A stretch of 64,000 bases of DNA from Ophiura sarsii. Taxonomy: Eukaryota > Echinodermata > Ophiuroidea > Amphilepidida > Ophiuridae. The translations under genes and the position numbers were made by a program. Shown piece after piece: positions 46,771-60,717 of the stretch (position 1 is its first letter; each line of letters starts with the position of its first letter). The notes beneath the pieces are model-generated. The model ran no database searches, was not told where the DNA came from, and saw only the letters and a list, made by a program, of their open reading frames with translations. Location of the stretch: assembly GCA_035610835.1 (NCBI GenBank), contig CM069445.1, forward strand, positions 79,763,465-79,827,464. Direction: 5' to 3'.

Positions 46771-47964
46771 ACACTCTCACTTCAGGTAATATGAAAGTCC
46801 TACAATTCAAAACAGCTGGAACATTGAGCTTCATTTCTATGGTAATATTCCACTTATTTTGAGCAATTTTCAAGCAGTGTTTTAAACAACCTTTTCTGTA
46901 GAGCCAGAAACATCTACTAACTCAAATCCCTGCCTCCACTAATCAATGTTAGGGAGTCCCAAACGAAGGAAATGGTGCTGAATGATTCCAAGCATAATTT
47001 GGATTGAAGGATTTCAATGAGTTTCTAATAAGTGTATCCACTCAACTGGTATTTTGTAAGTTGTAGCTAGGGTAGGAACAACAAAACTGTAAACATTATT
47101 GGACATTATTGTAGCATACTTTTCTTGATTGATACTACCATAATAATTTACTCATTAAGGCACTGATTAACAGGGGTGCGAGTGGCCGTAAATTAAAAAA
47201 GAGGAAAACAGACAAAAACTAGAGATAATTGTGATCTTAGATCACGGATATTAGTCGAGGGCTTTGACCTTTGACCTTGCTATATGTTGTCAAAGGGCAA
47301 TAACCTTAAGTTGTACTATATTTGATAATTGTTTTTATAAATTTCAGCCCTGAAGTAGTTAAAAAATACATTTTGAACCCTAATGACCTTTTCTTGACCT
47401 TTGACCCCAAACTTATAATTGACTTTTTTTCTTGGCTTATCAATGCGCACAAGAATAAAGTAGTCCGGTCAAAATCAGAGCATGTCTTCAGTTTTACACT
47501 TGTATAGTTCAATGACCCCTAGTGACCCCGTTTGACATGTCACTTTTAATGGAGAAGCACCCTATATGAACATGGATAAGAGGAATATTTTGACAAATTC
47601 TGACAATCATCGGTCATTTCGTCTCGGACAAGTAGTATTTTGAGTGCGCGGAGTGAACATGTACATTTTGACCTCTAGGGACCTTTACTTGACCTTTGAC
47701 CTTAATGGTATAATTGACTTTTGTTCTTGTCTCATCAATGCCCACAAAATAAAAGAAACCCAGTCAAAATCGGAGCATGCCTTATATTTTTCATCTGTAA
47801 AGTTCAATGACCCTTAGTGACCCCGTTTGACATTTCACTTTTAGTGGAGAAGCACCCTATATGTACATGGATCCAAGGAATCTTTTGACTAATTCTGAGT
47901 ATCATCAGTCATTTTCCCTCGGACAAGTAGGGTTTTGAGTGAATGGAGTAAAAATTTACATTTT

Positions 47965-48229
47965 GCCTAAATCTAATTTGCATCGGTTCCGACACCCTTT
48001 AGCACGCCTCTAAATAGTTCCAGGCGAAAACTTGCAACTCTTCTTGCGCAATAGTATAAAACGCTACGCTGCATGAAACGTTGATATTTGTAAAAGTATT
48101 AAGATTGACTATCTGAATGTGGTACCAAAATAAAGCTGAGAATATGTAGAATTGAAAAATGCGCGTGAGGAATCGATTTGATCAGTTTTTGTTGATAATA
48201 TAGAGGCACTATTTCGTATCTTGTTACCG

Positions 48230-48261
<32 letters not shown>

Positions 48262-48650
48262 TCCCATGTGGATGACAATGCGTGAATCTCGCATGCACTG
48301 GTTCGACACGAAATTGTGAAACATCTAACTGTTATCCGTATAGTTTTTACAATCTTATTTGAAAGAGTTGAATCAGGGCTAAATTTTCATACCATATTCA
48401 TAAATATCGTATGTGGCTAACTCGAGTTCTGATCGCCGGAAAATGACGCATATTGCATAGAAACGCGTGTAGACGTGATTTAGAGGTGTGCTACCTGAAT
48501 AGTATACAGTTTTAAAAACACAATCATTATGCAAGGAATCTTTCCATGGCGTAATTGGATAAAATCTCGCTTTGGTAACGAAAGGTTGCGGGTTCGAATC
48601 CAGGTCCAGATGTTTTATTATTTTTATTTCACGTTTTATTTAATGTAGTA
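47965..48650 (+). other. non-repeat insertion in the array with C31 and tRNA-like sequence
   Basis: The monomer pattern breaks at about 47965 and resumes at 48650. The insert holds C31 (48230-48260) and, at 48546-48607, the tRNA-like CATGGCGTAATTGGATAAAA followed by TTGGTAACGAAAGGTTGCGG and GTTCGAATCC. The loop keeps TTTGGTA (Thr-like GGT), but the arms pair poorly. Confidence 0.6.
48230..48260. repeat. poly(C) tract, C31
   Basis: The longest homopolymer in the window, on the plus strand. Confidence 0.9.
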
Positions 48651-48840
48651 AAAATGTACATTTCGACCCCTAGTGACCTTTTCTTGACCTTTGACCCCAA
48701 AGAAATGATTGACTTTTTTGCTTGTCTCATCAATGCCTACAAAATGAGCCATGACCAGTCAAAATCGGAGCAAGTCTTACATTTTACCTTGTATAACTTT
48801 TTTTTTTAATTGAATAATTATTAAGACCGCAGATTTTTTT

Positions 48841-49140
48841 AAAAGGTTTATACAGGGTACAATTTAAGACTTGCTCCGATTTTCACCGGTCATGGCTCAT
48901 TTTGTAGACATTGATGAGACAAGAAAAAAAGTCAATCATTTTATGGGAGTCAAAGGTCAAGAAAAGGTCACTAGGGGTCCTAATGTAGTAAACAAGTACA
49001 TTTCGACCCCTAGTGACCTTTTCTTGACCTTTGACCCCAAAGAAATGATTCACTTTTTTGCTTGTCTCATCAATACCTACAAAATGAGCCATGACTTGTC
49101 AAAATCGGAGCAAGTCTTACATTTTACCTTGTATAACTTT
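48841..49140. repeat. inverted monomer pair in the array
   Basis: GACTTGCTCCGATTTTCACC, TCATTTTGTAGACATTGATG and CAAAGGTCAAGAAAAGGTCA (48868-48975) mirror the next monomer (49000-49130). The pair makes a palindrome about 280 bp long, with another inverted monomer at 49205-49320. Confidence 0.85.
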
Positions 49141-52100
49141 TTTTTTTAAATTGAATAATTATTAAGACCGCAGATTTTTTTAAAAGGTTTATACAGGGTA
49201 AAATTTAAGACTTGCTCCGATTTTCACCGGTTATAGCTCATTTTGTAGGCATTGATGAGACAAGAAAAAAAGTCAATCATTTGTTTGGGGTCAAAGGTCA
49301 AGAAAAGGTCACTAGGAGTCCTAATGGAGTAAAAATGTACGTTTCGACCCCTATTGACCTTTTCTTGACCGTTGACCCCAAACTTATGATTGACTTTTTT
49401 TCTTGGCTTATCAATGCGCGCAAGAAAAAAGTAGTTTCGTCAAAATCGGAGCATGTCTTAAGATTTTCACTTGTATAGTTCAATGCCCCCTAGTGACCCC
49501 GTTTGACATGTCACTTTTAATGGAGAAGCACCCTATATGAACATGGATAATAGGAATCTTTTGACAAATTCTGACAATCATCGGTCATTTCGTCTCGGAC
49601 AAGTAGTATTTTGAGTGCGCGGAGTGAAAATGTACATTTTGACCCCTAGGGACCTTTTGTTGACCTTTGACCTTAACGGTATGATTGACTTTTGTTCTTG
49701 TCTCATCAATGCCCACATAATAAAAGAAACCCGGTCAAAATCGGAGCATGCCTTATATTTTCCCTTTGTAAAGTTCAATGACCCCTAGTGACCCCGTTTG
49801 ACATGTCACTTTTAGTGTAGAAGCACCCTATATGAACATTGATCCAAGGAATCTTTTGACCAATTCTGAGTATCATCAGTCATTTCCCCTCGGACAAGTA
49901 GGGTTTTGAGTGAATGGAGCAAAATTTACATTTTGACCCCTAGTGACCCCAAATATTTTTTGATTTAAAAAACCGAACTATAGTACATGCGTACGGTCAA
50001 AAGGAACATGTTGACCAATTCTGAAGATCCTAGGTCATTTCACTAAATTGCAAATGCGTTTTAAGTGAAAATCACGTTTTGACCCTAGTGACCCCTGTGT
50101 GACCTTTGACCCCTTATGCTTTACAACCTGAGTAGTGGTGCACATAAGGGTACTTATGACCAAATATGGTCAAAATCGGCTCAATGGTTGCGGAGCTATA
50201 GGTCCCATGACGGAAGAAAGAAGATTTCTTGTTTTTGTCGTACAAATACAAAAACATACTAGAGATAATTGTGATCTTAGATCACGGATATTAGTCGAGG
50301 GCTTTGACCTTTGACCTTGCTATATGTTGTCAAAGGGCAATAACCTTAAGTTGTACTTTATTTGATAATTGTTTTTATAAATTTCAGCCCTGAAGTAGTT
50401 AAAAAAATACATTTTGAACCCTAATGACCTTTTCTTGACCTTTGACCCCAAACTTATAATTGACTTTTTTTCTTGGCTTATCAATGCGCACAAGAATAAA
50501 GTAGTCCGGTCAAAATCAGAGCATGTCTTCAGTTTTACACCTGTATAGTTCAATGACCCCTAGTGACCCCGTTTGACATGTCACTTTTAATGGAGAAGCA
50601 CCCTATATGAACATGGATAAGAGGAATCTTTTGACAAATTCTGACAATCATCGGTCATTTCCTCTCGGACAAGTAGTATTTTGAGTGCGCGGAGTGAAAA
50701 TGTACATTTTGACCCCTAGGGACCTTTTCTTGACCTTTGACCTTAACGGAATGATTGACTTTTGTTCTTGTCTCATTAATGCTCACAAAATAAAAGAAAC
50801 TCGGTCAAAATCGGAGCATGCCTTATATTTTCCCCCTGTAAAGTTCAATGACCCCTAGTGACCCCGTTTGACATTTCACTTTTAGTGGAGAAGCACCCTA
50901 TATGTACATGGATCCAAGGAATCTTTTGACTAATTCTGAGTATCATCAGTCATTTTCCCTCGGACAAGTAGGGTTTTGAGTAAATGGAGTAAAATTTACA
51001 TTTTGACCCCTAGTAACCCCAAACATTTTTCGATTTAAAAAACCGAACTATTATATATGCGTACGTTCAAAAGGAATATGTTGGCCAATTCTCAAGATCC
51101 TAGGTCATTTCAATAAATTGCAAATGCGTTTTAAGTGAAAATCAGGTTTTGACCCCTAGTTACCCTTGTGTGACCTTTGACCCCTTATGCTTTACAACCT
51201 GAGTAGTGGTGCACATAAGGGTACTTATGACCAAATATGGTCAAAATCAGCTCAATGGTTACGGAGCTATAGGTCCCATGGCGGAAGAAGAAGAAAGAAG
51301 AAGAAAGAAACAGGACGAATACAGTATATTAGTCGTTTCTCGACTAATATAACTAGAGATAATTGTGATCTTAGATCACGGATATTAGTCGAGGGCTTTG
51401 ACCTTTGACCTTGCTATATGTTGTCAAAGGGCAATAACCTTAAGTTGTACTATATGTGATAATTGTTTTTATAAATTTCAGCCCTGAAGTAGTTAAAAAA
51501 ATACATTTTGAACCCTAATGACCTTTTCTTGACCTTTGACCCCAAACTTATAATTGACTTTTTTTCTTGGCTTATCAATGCGCACAAGAAAAAAGTAGTC
51601 CGGTCAAAATCAGAGCATGTCTTCAGTTTTACACCTGTATAGTTCAATGACCCCTAGTGACCCCGTTTGACATGTCACTTTTAATGGAGAAGCACCCTAT
51701 TTGAACATGGATAAGAGGAATCTTTTGACAAATTCTGACAATCATCGGTCATTTCGTCTCGGACAAGTAGTATTTTGAGTGCGCGGAGTGAAAATGTACA
51801 TTTTGACCCCTAGGGACCTTTTCTTGACCTTTGACCTTAATGGTATGATTGACTTTTGTTCTTGTCTCATCAATGCCCACATAATAAAAGAAACCCAGTC
51901 AAAATCGGAGCATGCCATATATTTTCCCCTTGTAAAGTTCAATGACCCCTAGTGACCCCGTTTGACATTTCATTTTTAGTGGAGAAGCACCCTATATGTA
52001 CATGTATCCAAGGAATCTTTTGACCAATTCTGAGTATCATCAGTCATTTTCCCTCGGACAAGTAGGGTTTTGAGTGAATGGAGTAAAATTTACATTTTGA

Positions 52101-53139
52101 CCCCTAGTAACCCCAAACATTTTTCGATTTAAAAAACCGAACTATTATACATGCGTACGGTCAAAAGGAATATGTTGGCCAATTCTCAAGATCCTAGGTC
52201 ATTTCAATAAATTGCAAATGCGTTTTAAGTGAAAATCACGTTTTGGCCCCTAGTTACCCTTGTGTGACCTTTGACCCCCTATGCTTTACAACCTGAGTAG
52301 TGGTGCACATAAGGGTACTTATGACCAAATATGGTCAAAATCGGCTCAATGGTTACGGAGCTATAGGCCTTATGACAGGAGAAAGAAAGAAAGAAAGAAG
52401 AACTAGAATTGAGTGTCGTCTCAGACGACGAATATTAGTCGCGCATTGAAGTTATTTGTTATGTTGAACTCTGTGTGACATTTTTGACCTGTTATGCTTG
52501 ACACTCTGGGTAGTGGTGGCCATGACTATGAGGGTATTTATGACTAAATATGGTCAAACTCGGCCATATGGTTACGGAGCTATTGGTTTCATGACAGAAG
52601 AAAGACCTTTTACCACTGTATCACAACGTAGGTTTACCTTATCTGGCAATACCAGCGAAGACACGAGTATCAGCATTAAAATGCAAGACCGTTTTAAGTG
52701 AAAATCACATTTTGATCTTAAGTGACCTTTTCTTGACCTTTGACCCCAAACTTATGATTGACTTTTTTTCTAGGCTCATCGATGCGCATAAAACAAAAGT
52801 AATCTGGTCAAAATCAGAGCAAGTCTTAAGTTTTACACCTGTACAGTTCAATGACCCCTAGTGACCCCATGTGACATGTCACTTTTAGTGGAGAAGCAAC
52901 CTATATGAACATGGATGGGAGGAATCTTTTGACTAATTCTGACAATCATAGATTATTTCCTCTCGGACAAGTAGCATTTTGAGTGAATGGGGGTGAACAT
53001 GTACATTTTGACCCCTAGTGACCTTTTCTTGACATTTGACCTTAACGTTATGATTGACTTTTGTTCTTGTCTTATCAATGCCCACAAAGTAAAACAAACC
53101 CGGTCAAAATCGGAGCATGTCTTACATTTTCCCTCTGTA

Positions 53140-56100
53140 AAGTTCAATGACCCCTAGTGACCCCATGTGACATGTCACTTTTAATGGAGGAGCAATTAAT
53201 ATGAACATGGATGGGAGGAATCTTTTGACCAATTCTGACAATCATAGATCAATTCCTCTCGGACAAGTAGCATTTTGAGTGAATGGGGTGAACATGTACA
53301 TTTTGACCCCTAGTGACCTTTTCTTGACCTTTGACCTTAACGTTATGATTGACTTTTGTTCTTCTCTCATCAATGCTCACAAAATAAAACAAACATGGTC
53401 AAAATCGGAGCATGTCTTACATTTTCCCCCTGTAAAGTTCAATGACCCCTAGTGACCCCATGTGACATGTCACTTTTACTGGAGAAGCAACCTATATGGA
53501 CATGGATGGGAGAAATCATTTGACTAATTCTGACAATCATAGATCATTTCCTCTCGGACAAGTAGCATTTTGAGTGAATGGGGTGAACATGTACATTTTG
53601 ACCCCTAGTGACCTTTTCTTGACCTTTGACCTTAACGTTATGATTGAATTTTGTTCTGGTCTCATCAATGCCCACAAAATAAAACAAACCCGGTCAAAAT
53701 CGGAGCATGTCTTACATTTTCCCCCTGTAAAGTTCAATGACCCCTTGTGACCCCTGTGTGACATGTGACACCTTGTGCTTTAAAACCTGAGTAGTGGTGC
53801 ACATAAGGGTACTTCTGACCAAACATGGTCAACATCGGCTCAATGGTGACGGAGCTATAGGTCCCATGACAGAAGAAGAAGAAACAGGACGAATAGAGTA
53901 TATTAGTCGTTGACACGACTAATATAAAGACACACAGGGTAAAATGTAAGACTTGCTCCGATTTTGACCGGTGATGGCTCATTTTGTAGGCATTGATGAG
54001 ACAAGAAAAAAAGTCAATCATTTTTTTGGGGTCAAAGGTCAAGAAAAGGTCACTAGGGGTCCTAATGTAGTAAACATTTACATTTTGACCCCTAGTGACC
54101 CCTTCTTGACCTTTGACCTGGTCAATATGATTGACTTATTTTCTTGGCTCATCAAACCAAACAAGATGTCAAAGTTTGGTCCAAATCGGACAATGTCTTA
54201 ACTTTTATGCCTGTAAAGTTCAATGACCCCTAGTGACCCCATATGACATGTGAATTTTAATCGCAGGAGACCCTATATGCACATGGTCATAAGGAATCAT
54301 TTGACCAAGTATGGTGATTGTAACATGTAAACTGTAGGAGAAGTAGCGTTTTTAAGGATATTCACGTTTTGACCTCTAGTGACCCTTGTTGACCTTTGAC
54401 CTAATTCAAATGATTGACATATTTTCTTGGCTTATCAAATCAAACAAGATGTCAAAGTTTCGTCCAAATCGGACAATGTCTTAACTTTTATGCCTGTAAA
54501 GTTCAATGACCCCTAGTGACCCCATGTGACATGTCACTTTTAATGGAGGAGCAATTAATATGAACATGGATGGGAGGAATCTTTTGACCAATTCTGACAA
54601 TCATAGATCAATTCCTCTCGGACAAGTAGCATTTTGAGTGAATGGGGTTAACATGTACATTTTGACCCCTAGTGACCTTTTCTTGACCTTTGACCTTAAC
54701 GTTATGATTGACTTTTGTTCTTCTCTCATCAATGCCCACAAAATAAAACAAACTCGGTCAAAATCGGAGCATTTCTTACATTTTCCCCCTGTAAAGTTCA
54801 ATGACCCCTAGTGACCCCATGTGACATGTCACTTTTACTGGAGAAGCAACCTATATGGACATGGATGGGAGAAATCATTTGACTAATTCTGACATTCATA
54901 GATCATTTCCTCTCGGACAAGTAGCATTTTGAGTGAATGGGGTGAACATGTACATTTTGACCCCTAGTGACCTTTTCTTGACCTTTGACCTTAACGTTAT
55001 GATTGAATTTTGTTCTGGTCTCATCAATGCCCACAAAATAAAACAAACCCGGTCAAAATCGGAGCATGTCTTACATTTTCCCCCTGTAAAGTTCAATGAC
55101 CCCTTGTGACCCCTGTGTGACATGTGACACCTTGTGCTTTAAAACCTGAGTAGTGGTGCACATAAGGGTACTTCTGACCAAACATGGTCAACATCGGCTC
55201 AATGGTGACGGAGCTATAGGTCCCATGACAGAAGAAGAAGAAACAGGACGAATACAGTATATTAGTCGTTGACACGACTAATATAAAGACACACAGGGTA
55301 AAATGTAAGACTTGCTCCGATTTTGACCGGTGATGGCTCATTTTGTAGGCATTGATGAGACAAGAAAAAAAGTCAATCATTTTTTTGGGGTCAAAGGTCA
55401 AGAAAAGGTCACTAGGGGTCCTAATGTAGTAAACATTTACATTTTGACCCCTAGTGACCCCTTCTTGACCTTTGACCTGGTCAATATGATTGACTTATTT
55501 TCTTGGCTCATCAAACCAAACAAGATGTCAAAGTTTGGTCCAAATCGGACAATGTCTTAACTTTTATGCCTGTAAAGTTCAATGACCCCTAGTGACCCCA
55601 TATGACATGTGAATTTTATCGCAGGAGACCCTATATGCACATGGTCATAAGGAATCATTTGACCAAGTATGGTGATTGTAACATGTAAACTGTAGGAGAA
55701 GTAGCGTTTTTAAGGATATTCACGTTTTGACCTCTAGTGACCCTTGTTGACCTTTGACCTAATTCAAATGGTTGACTTATTTTCTTGGCTTATCAAATCA
55801 AACAAGATGTCAAAGTTTCGTCCAAATCGGACAATGTCTTAACTTTTATGCCTGTAAAGTTCAATGACCCCTAGTGACCCCATGTGACATGTCACTTTTA
55901 ATGGAGGAGCAATTAATATGAACATGGATGGGAGGAATCTTTTGACCAATTCTGACAATCATAGATCAATTCCTCTCGGACAAGTAGCATTTTGAGTGAA
56001 TGGGGTGAACATGTACATTTTGACCCCTAGTGACCTTTTCTTGACCTTTGACCTTAACGTTATGATTGACTTTTGTTCTTCTCTCATCAATGCCCACAAA

Positions 56101-59100
56101 ATAAAACAAACTCGGTCAAAATCGGAGCATTTCTTACATTTTCCCCCTGTAAAGTTCAATGACCCCTAGTGACCCCATGTGACATGTCACTTTTACTGGA
56201 GAAGCAACCTATATGGACATGGATGGGAGAAATCATTTGACTAATTCTGACATTCATAGATCATTTCCTCTCGGACAAGTAGCATTTTGAGTGAATGGGG
56301 TGAACATGTACATTTTGACCCCTAGTGACCTTTTCTTGACCTTTGACCTTAACGTTATGATTGAATTTTGTTCTGGTCTCATCAATGCCCACAAAATAAA
56401 ACAAACCCGGTCAAAATCGGAGCATGTCTTACATTTTCCCCCTGTAAAGTTCAATGACCCCTTGTGACCCCTGTGTGACATGTGACACCTTGTGCTTTAA
56501 AACCTGAGTAGTGGTGCACATAAGGGTACTTCTGACCAAACATGGTCAACATCGGCTCAATGGTGACGGAGCTATAGGTCCCATGACAGAAGAAGAAGAA
56601 ACAGGACGAATACAGTATATTAGTCGTTGACACGACTAATATAAAGACACACAGGGTAAAATGTAAGACTTGCTCCGATTTTGATCGGTGATGGCTCATT
56701 TTGTAGGCATTGATGAGACAAGAAAAAAAGTCAATCATTTTTTTGGGGTCAAAGGTCAAGAAAAGGTCACTAGGGGTCCTAATGTAGTAAACATTTACAT
56801 TTTGACCCCTAGTGACCCCTTCTTGACCTTTGACCTGGTCAATATGATTGACTTATTTTCTTGGCTCATCAAACCAAACAAGATGTCAAAGTTTGGTCCA
56901 AATCGGACAATGTCTTAACTTTTATGCCTGTAAAGTTCAATGACCCCTAGTGACCCCATATGACATGTGAATTTTAATCGCAGGAGACCCTATATGCACA
57001 TGGTCATAAGGAATCATTTGACCAAGTATGGTGATTGTAACATGTAAACTGTAGGAGAAGTAGCGTTTTTAAGGATATTCACGTTTTGACCTCTAGTGAC
57101 CCTTGTTGACCTTTGACCTAATTCAAATGATTGACTTATTTTCTTGGCTTATCAAATCAAACAAGATGTCAAAGTTTCGTCCAAATCGGACAATGTCTTA
57201 ACTTTTATGCCTGTAAAGTTCAATGACCCCTAGTGACCCCATGTGACATGTCACTTTTAATGGAGGAGCAATTAATATGAACATGGATGGGAGGAATCTT
57301 TTGACCAATTCTGACAATCATAGATCAATTCCTCTCGGACAAGTAGCATTTTGAGTGAATGGGGTGAACATGTACATTTTGACCCCTAGTGACCTTTTCT
57401 TGACCTTTGACCTTAACGTTATGATTGACTTTTGTTCTTCTCTCATCAATGCCCACAAAATAAAACAAACTCGGTCAAAATCGGAGCATTTCTTACATTT
57501 TCCCCCTGTAAAGTTCAATGACCCCTAGTGACCCCATGTGACATGTCACTTTTACTGGAGAAGCAACCTATATGGACATGGATGGGAGAAATCATTTGAC
57601 TAATTCTGACATTCATAGATCATTTCCTCTCGGACAAGTAGCATTTTGAGTGAATGGGGTGAACATGTACATTTTGACCCCTAGTGACCTTTTCTTGACC
57701 TTTGACCTTAACGTTATGATTGAATTTTGTTCTGGTCTCATCAATGCCCACAAAATAAAACAAACCCGGTCAAAATCGGAGCATGTCTTACATTTTCCCC
57801 CTGTAAAGTTCAATGACCCCTTGTGACCCCTGTGTGACATGTGACACCTTGTGCTTTAAAACCTGAGTAGTGGTGCACATAAGGGTACTTCTGACCAAAC
57901 ATGGTCAACATCGGCTCAATGGTGACGGAGCTATAGGTCCCATGACAGAAGAAGAAGAAACAGGACGAATAGAGTATATTAGTCGTTGACACGACTAATA
58001 TAAAGACACACAGGGTAAAATGTAAGACTTGCTCCGATTTTGACCGGTGATGGCTCATTTTGTAGGCATTGATGAGACAAGAAAAAAAGTCAATCATTTT
58101 TTTGGGGTCAAAGGTCAAGAAAAGGTCACTAGGGGTCCTAATGTAGTAAACATTTACATTTTGACCCCTAGTGACCCCTTCTTGACCTTTGACCTGGTCA
58201 ATATGATTGACTTATTTTCTTGGCTCATCAAACCAAACAAGATGTCAAAGTTTGGTCCAAATCGGACAATGTCTTAACTTTTATGCCTGTAAAGTTCAAT
58301 GACCCCTAGTGACCCCATATGACATGTGAATTTTAATCACAGGAGACCCTATATGCACATGGTCATAAGGAATCATTTGACCAAGTATGGTGATTGTAAC
58401 ATGTAAACTGTAGGAGAAGTAGCGTTTTTAAGGATATTCACGTTTTGACCTCTAGTGACCCTTGTTGACCTTTGACCTAATTCAAATGATTGACTTATTT
58501 TCTTGGCTTATCAAATCAAACAAGATGTCAAAGTTTCGTCCAAATCGGACAATGTCTTAACTTTTATGCCTGTAAAGTTCAATGACCCCTAGTGACCCCA
58601 TGTGACATGTCACTTTTAATGGAGGAGCAATTAATATGAACATGGATGGGAGGAATCTTTTGACCAATTCTGACAATCATAGATCAATTCCTCTCGGACA
58701 AGTAGCATTTTGAGTGAATGGGGTGAACATGTACATTTTGACCCCTAGTGACCTTTTCTTGACCTTTGACCTTAACGTTATGATTGACTTTTGTTCTTCT
58801 CTCATCAATGCCCACAAAATAAAACAAACTCGGTCAAAATCGGAGCATTTCTTACATTTTCCCCCTGTAAAGTTCAATGACCCCTAGTGACCCCATGTGA
58901 CATGTCACTTTTACTGGAGAAGCAACCTATATGGACATGGATAGGAGAAATCATTTGACTAATTCTGACATTCATAGATCATTTCCTCTCGGACAAGTAG
59001 CATTTTGAGTGAATGGGGTGAACATGTACATTTTGACCCCTAGTGACCTTTTCTTGACCTTTGACCTTAACGTTATGATTGAATTTTGTTCTGGTCTCAT

Positions 59101-60717
59101 CAATGCCCACAAAATAAAACAAACCCGGTCAAAATCGGAGCATGTCTTACATTTTCCCTCTGTAAAGTTCAATGACCCCTTGTGACCCCTGTGTGACATG
59201 TGACACCTTGTGCTTTAAAACCTGAGTAGTGGTGCACATAAGGGTACTTCTGACCAAACATGGTCAACATCGGCTCAATGGTGACGGAGCTATAGGTCCC
59301 ATGACAGAAGAAGAAGAAACAGGACGAATACAGTATATTAGTCGTTGACACGACTAATATAAAGACACACAGGGTAAAATGTAAGACTTGCTCCGATTTT
59401 GACCGGTGATGGCTCATTTTGTAGGCATTGATGAGACAAGAAAAAAAGTCAATCATTTTTTTGGGGTCAAAGGTCAAGAAAAGGTCACTAGGGGTCCTAA
59501 TGTAGTAAACATTTACATTTTGACCCCTAGTGACCCCTTCTTGACCTTTGACCTGGTCAATATGATTGACTTATTTTCTTGGCTCATCAAACCAAACAAG
59601 ATGTCAAAGTTTGGTCCAAATCGGACAATGTCTTAACTTTTATGCCTGTAAAGTTCAATGACCCCTAGTGACCCCATATGACATGTGAATTTTAATCGCA
59701 GGAGACCCTATATGCACATGGTCATAAGGAATCATTTGACCAAGTATGGTGATTGTAACATGTAAACTGTAGGAGAAGTAGCGTTTTTAAGGATATTCAC
59801 GTTTTGACCTCTAGTGACCCTTGTTGACCTTTGACCTAATTCAAATGGTTGACTTATTTTCTTGGCTTATCAAATCAAACAAGATGTCAAAGTTTCGTCC
59901 AAATCGGACAATGTCTTAACTTTTATGCCTGTAAAGTTCAATGACCCCTAGTGACCCCATGTGACATGTCACTTTTAATGGAGGAGCAATTAATATGAAC
60001 ATGGATGGGAGGAATCTTTTGACCAATTCTGACAATCATAGATCAATTCCTCTCGGACAAGTAGCATTTTGAGTGAATGGGGTGAACATGTACATTTTGA
60101 CCCCTAGTGACCTTTTCTTGACCTTTGACCTTAACGTTATGATTGACTTTTGTTCTTCTCTCATCAATGCCCACAAAATAAAACAAACTCGGTCAAAATC
60201 GGAGCATTTCTTACATTTTCCCCCTGTAAAGTTCAATGACCCCTAGTGACCCCATGTGACATGTCACTTTTACTGGAGAAGCAACCTATATGGACATGGA
60301 TGGGAGAAATCATTTGACTAATTCTGACATTCATAGATCATTTCCTCTCGGACAAGTAGCATTTTGAGTGAATGGGGTGAACATGTACATTTTGACCCCT
60401 AGTGACCTTTTCTTGACCTTTGACCTTAACGTTATGATTGAATTTTGTTCTGGTCTCATCAATGCCCACAAAATAAAACAAACCCGGTCAAAATCGGAGC
60501 ATGTCTTACATTTTCCCCCTGTAAAGTTCAATGACCCCTTGTGACCCCTGTGTGACATGTGACACCTTGTGCTTTAAAACCTGAGTAGTGGTGCACATAA
60601 GGGTACTTCTGACCAAACATGGTCAACATCGGCTCAATGGTGACGGAGCTATAGGTCCCATGACAGAAGAAGAAGAAACAGGACGAATACAGTATATTAG
60701 TCGTTGACACGACTAAT
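53140..60717. repeat. 1,359-bp higher-order repeat, about 5.6 near-identical copies
   Basis: Equivalent points recur at 53971, 55330, 56688, 58047 and 59406 (spacing 1,358-1,359). Each copy holds four roughly 290-bp monomers, one of them inverted at its start, plus a junction with GTAGTGGTGCACATAAGGGT, AGAAGAAGAAGAAACAGGAC and the hairpin TATTAGTCGTTGACACGACTAATA. Copies differ by only a few bases (for example AATAGAGTAT or AATACAGTAT), which implies recent expansion or gene conversion. Confidence 0.95.

Noticed and set aside
53537..60710. Repeated open frames of 66-102 residues on both strands in the higher-order array
   Set aside because: They recur only because the DNA repeats, overlap on opposite strands, lack splice or start context, and are frameshifted or stopped in the older monomers.
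53140..60717. CRISPR array
   Set aside because: Units are about 290 and 1,359 bp with no short repeat-spacer pattern; the sequence is eukaryotic.
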